A stretch of 5,394 nucleotides of DNA from RGIG3009 sp045541305. Its GTDB lineage: Bacteria > Bacillota > Clostridia > Oscillospirales > Acutalibacteraceae. This document shows positions 5,350 through 5,394 of the stretch, one piece after another. The first letter of the stretch is position 1. Each line of letters opens with the position of its first letter. The notes beneath the pieces are model-generated. The model was not told the DNA's origin and searched no databases. It saw nothing but the letters and a program-made list of their open reading frames with translations. The stretch is from contig JAZQIV010000103.1 in assembly GCA_045541305.1 (NCBI GenBank), positions 1 to 5,394 on the forward strand. The letters run 5' to 3'. Position numbers and translations under genes: made by a program.

Positions 5350-5394
5350 TTATTTGGATATTTTTTCGGAATAATCTTTTTTTTGGATCAAGGC
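5350..5394 (-). CDS. Possible C-terminal end of a minus-strand gene (partial)
   Basis: From the right edge the minus strand is open for 14 codons (ALIQKKDYSEKISK) and ends in TAA at 5352-5350, directly before the minus-strand terminator hairpin. This mirrors the racemase gene, whose stop also abuts its terminator. The stretch is too short to identify, and another minus frame is open here too, so this rests on position and on the lysine-rich tail alone. Confidence 0.3.
   Translation of the reverse strand, partial: ALIQKKDYSEKISK

Overview
The window reads as chromosomal DNA from a low-to-moderate-GC Gram-positive anaerobe, most likely a member of the Clostridia (an Oscillospiraceae/Ruminococcaceae-type gut bacterium would fit). 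The reasons are strong GGAGG-type ribosome binding sites, TTGACA-type promoters with Bacillus/Clostridium-style TRTG extended -10 elements, a PerR regulator next to a rubredoxin-first ('reverse') rubrerythrin, and exported proteins with Thr/Ser-rich spacers. The lineage is inferred; no taxonomic marker beyond one tRNA is present.

Layout. A tRNA-Ala(GGC) lies on the minus strand at the left edge and is transcribed away from the rest. A shared A/T-rich region separates its promoter from a divergent plus-strand promoter with a perfect 15-base PerR-type operator over the expected transcription start. That promoter drives perR (256-669) and, 32 bases on, a reverse rubrerythrin gene (702-1283), closed by a strong terminator. 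Next is a small Thr/Ser-rich PepSY lipoprotein (1399-1782). It converges, through one hairpin that can serve both strands, on a minus-strand aspartate/glutamate racemase-family gene (1825-2529). The racemase promoter is back-to-back with the promoter of a plus-strand MBOAT O-acyltransferase (2691-4106). A 286-base gap holding several stem-loops, including a long imperfect palindrome, separates this from a membrane-tethered SGNH/GDSL hydrolase-fold protein with an 18-residue polythreonine run (4393-5304). The window ends with a hairpin that is a better terminator for the minus strand, and with what may be the last codons of a minus-strand gene.

How the genes work together. perR and the rubrerythrin form a self-contained peroxide response: metal-loaded PerR should repress its own operon until peroxide oxidises it, and the rubrerythrin then reduces the peroxide. 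The MBOAT and SGNH proteins look like the two halves of a surface-polymer O-acylation system, in which the MBOAT protein exports acyl groups across the membrane and the SGNH protein transfers or removes them outside. The polymer cannot be identified from the window. The racemase may supply D-aspartate or D-glutamate, and the PepSY lipoprotein has no assignable role.

No clearly unprecedented system is visible. The least explained element is the long imperfect palindrome at 4226-4373, directly upstream of the SGNH gene's ribosome binding site.
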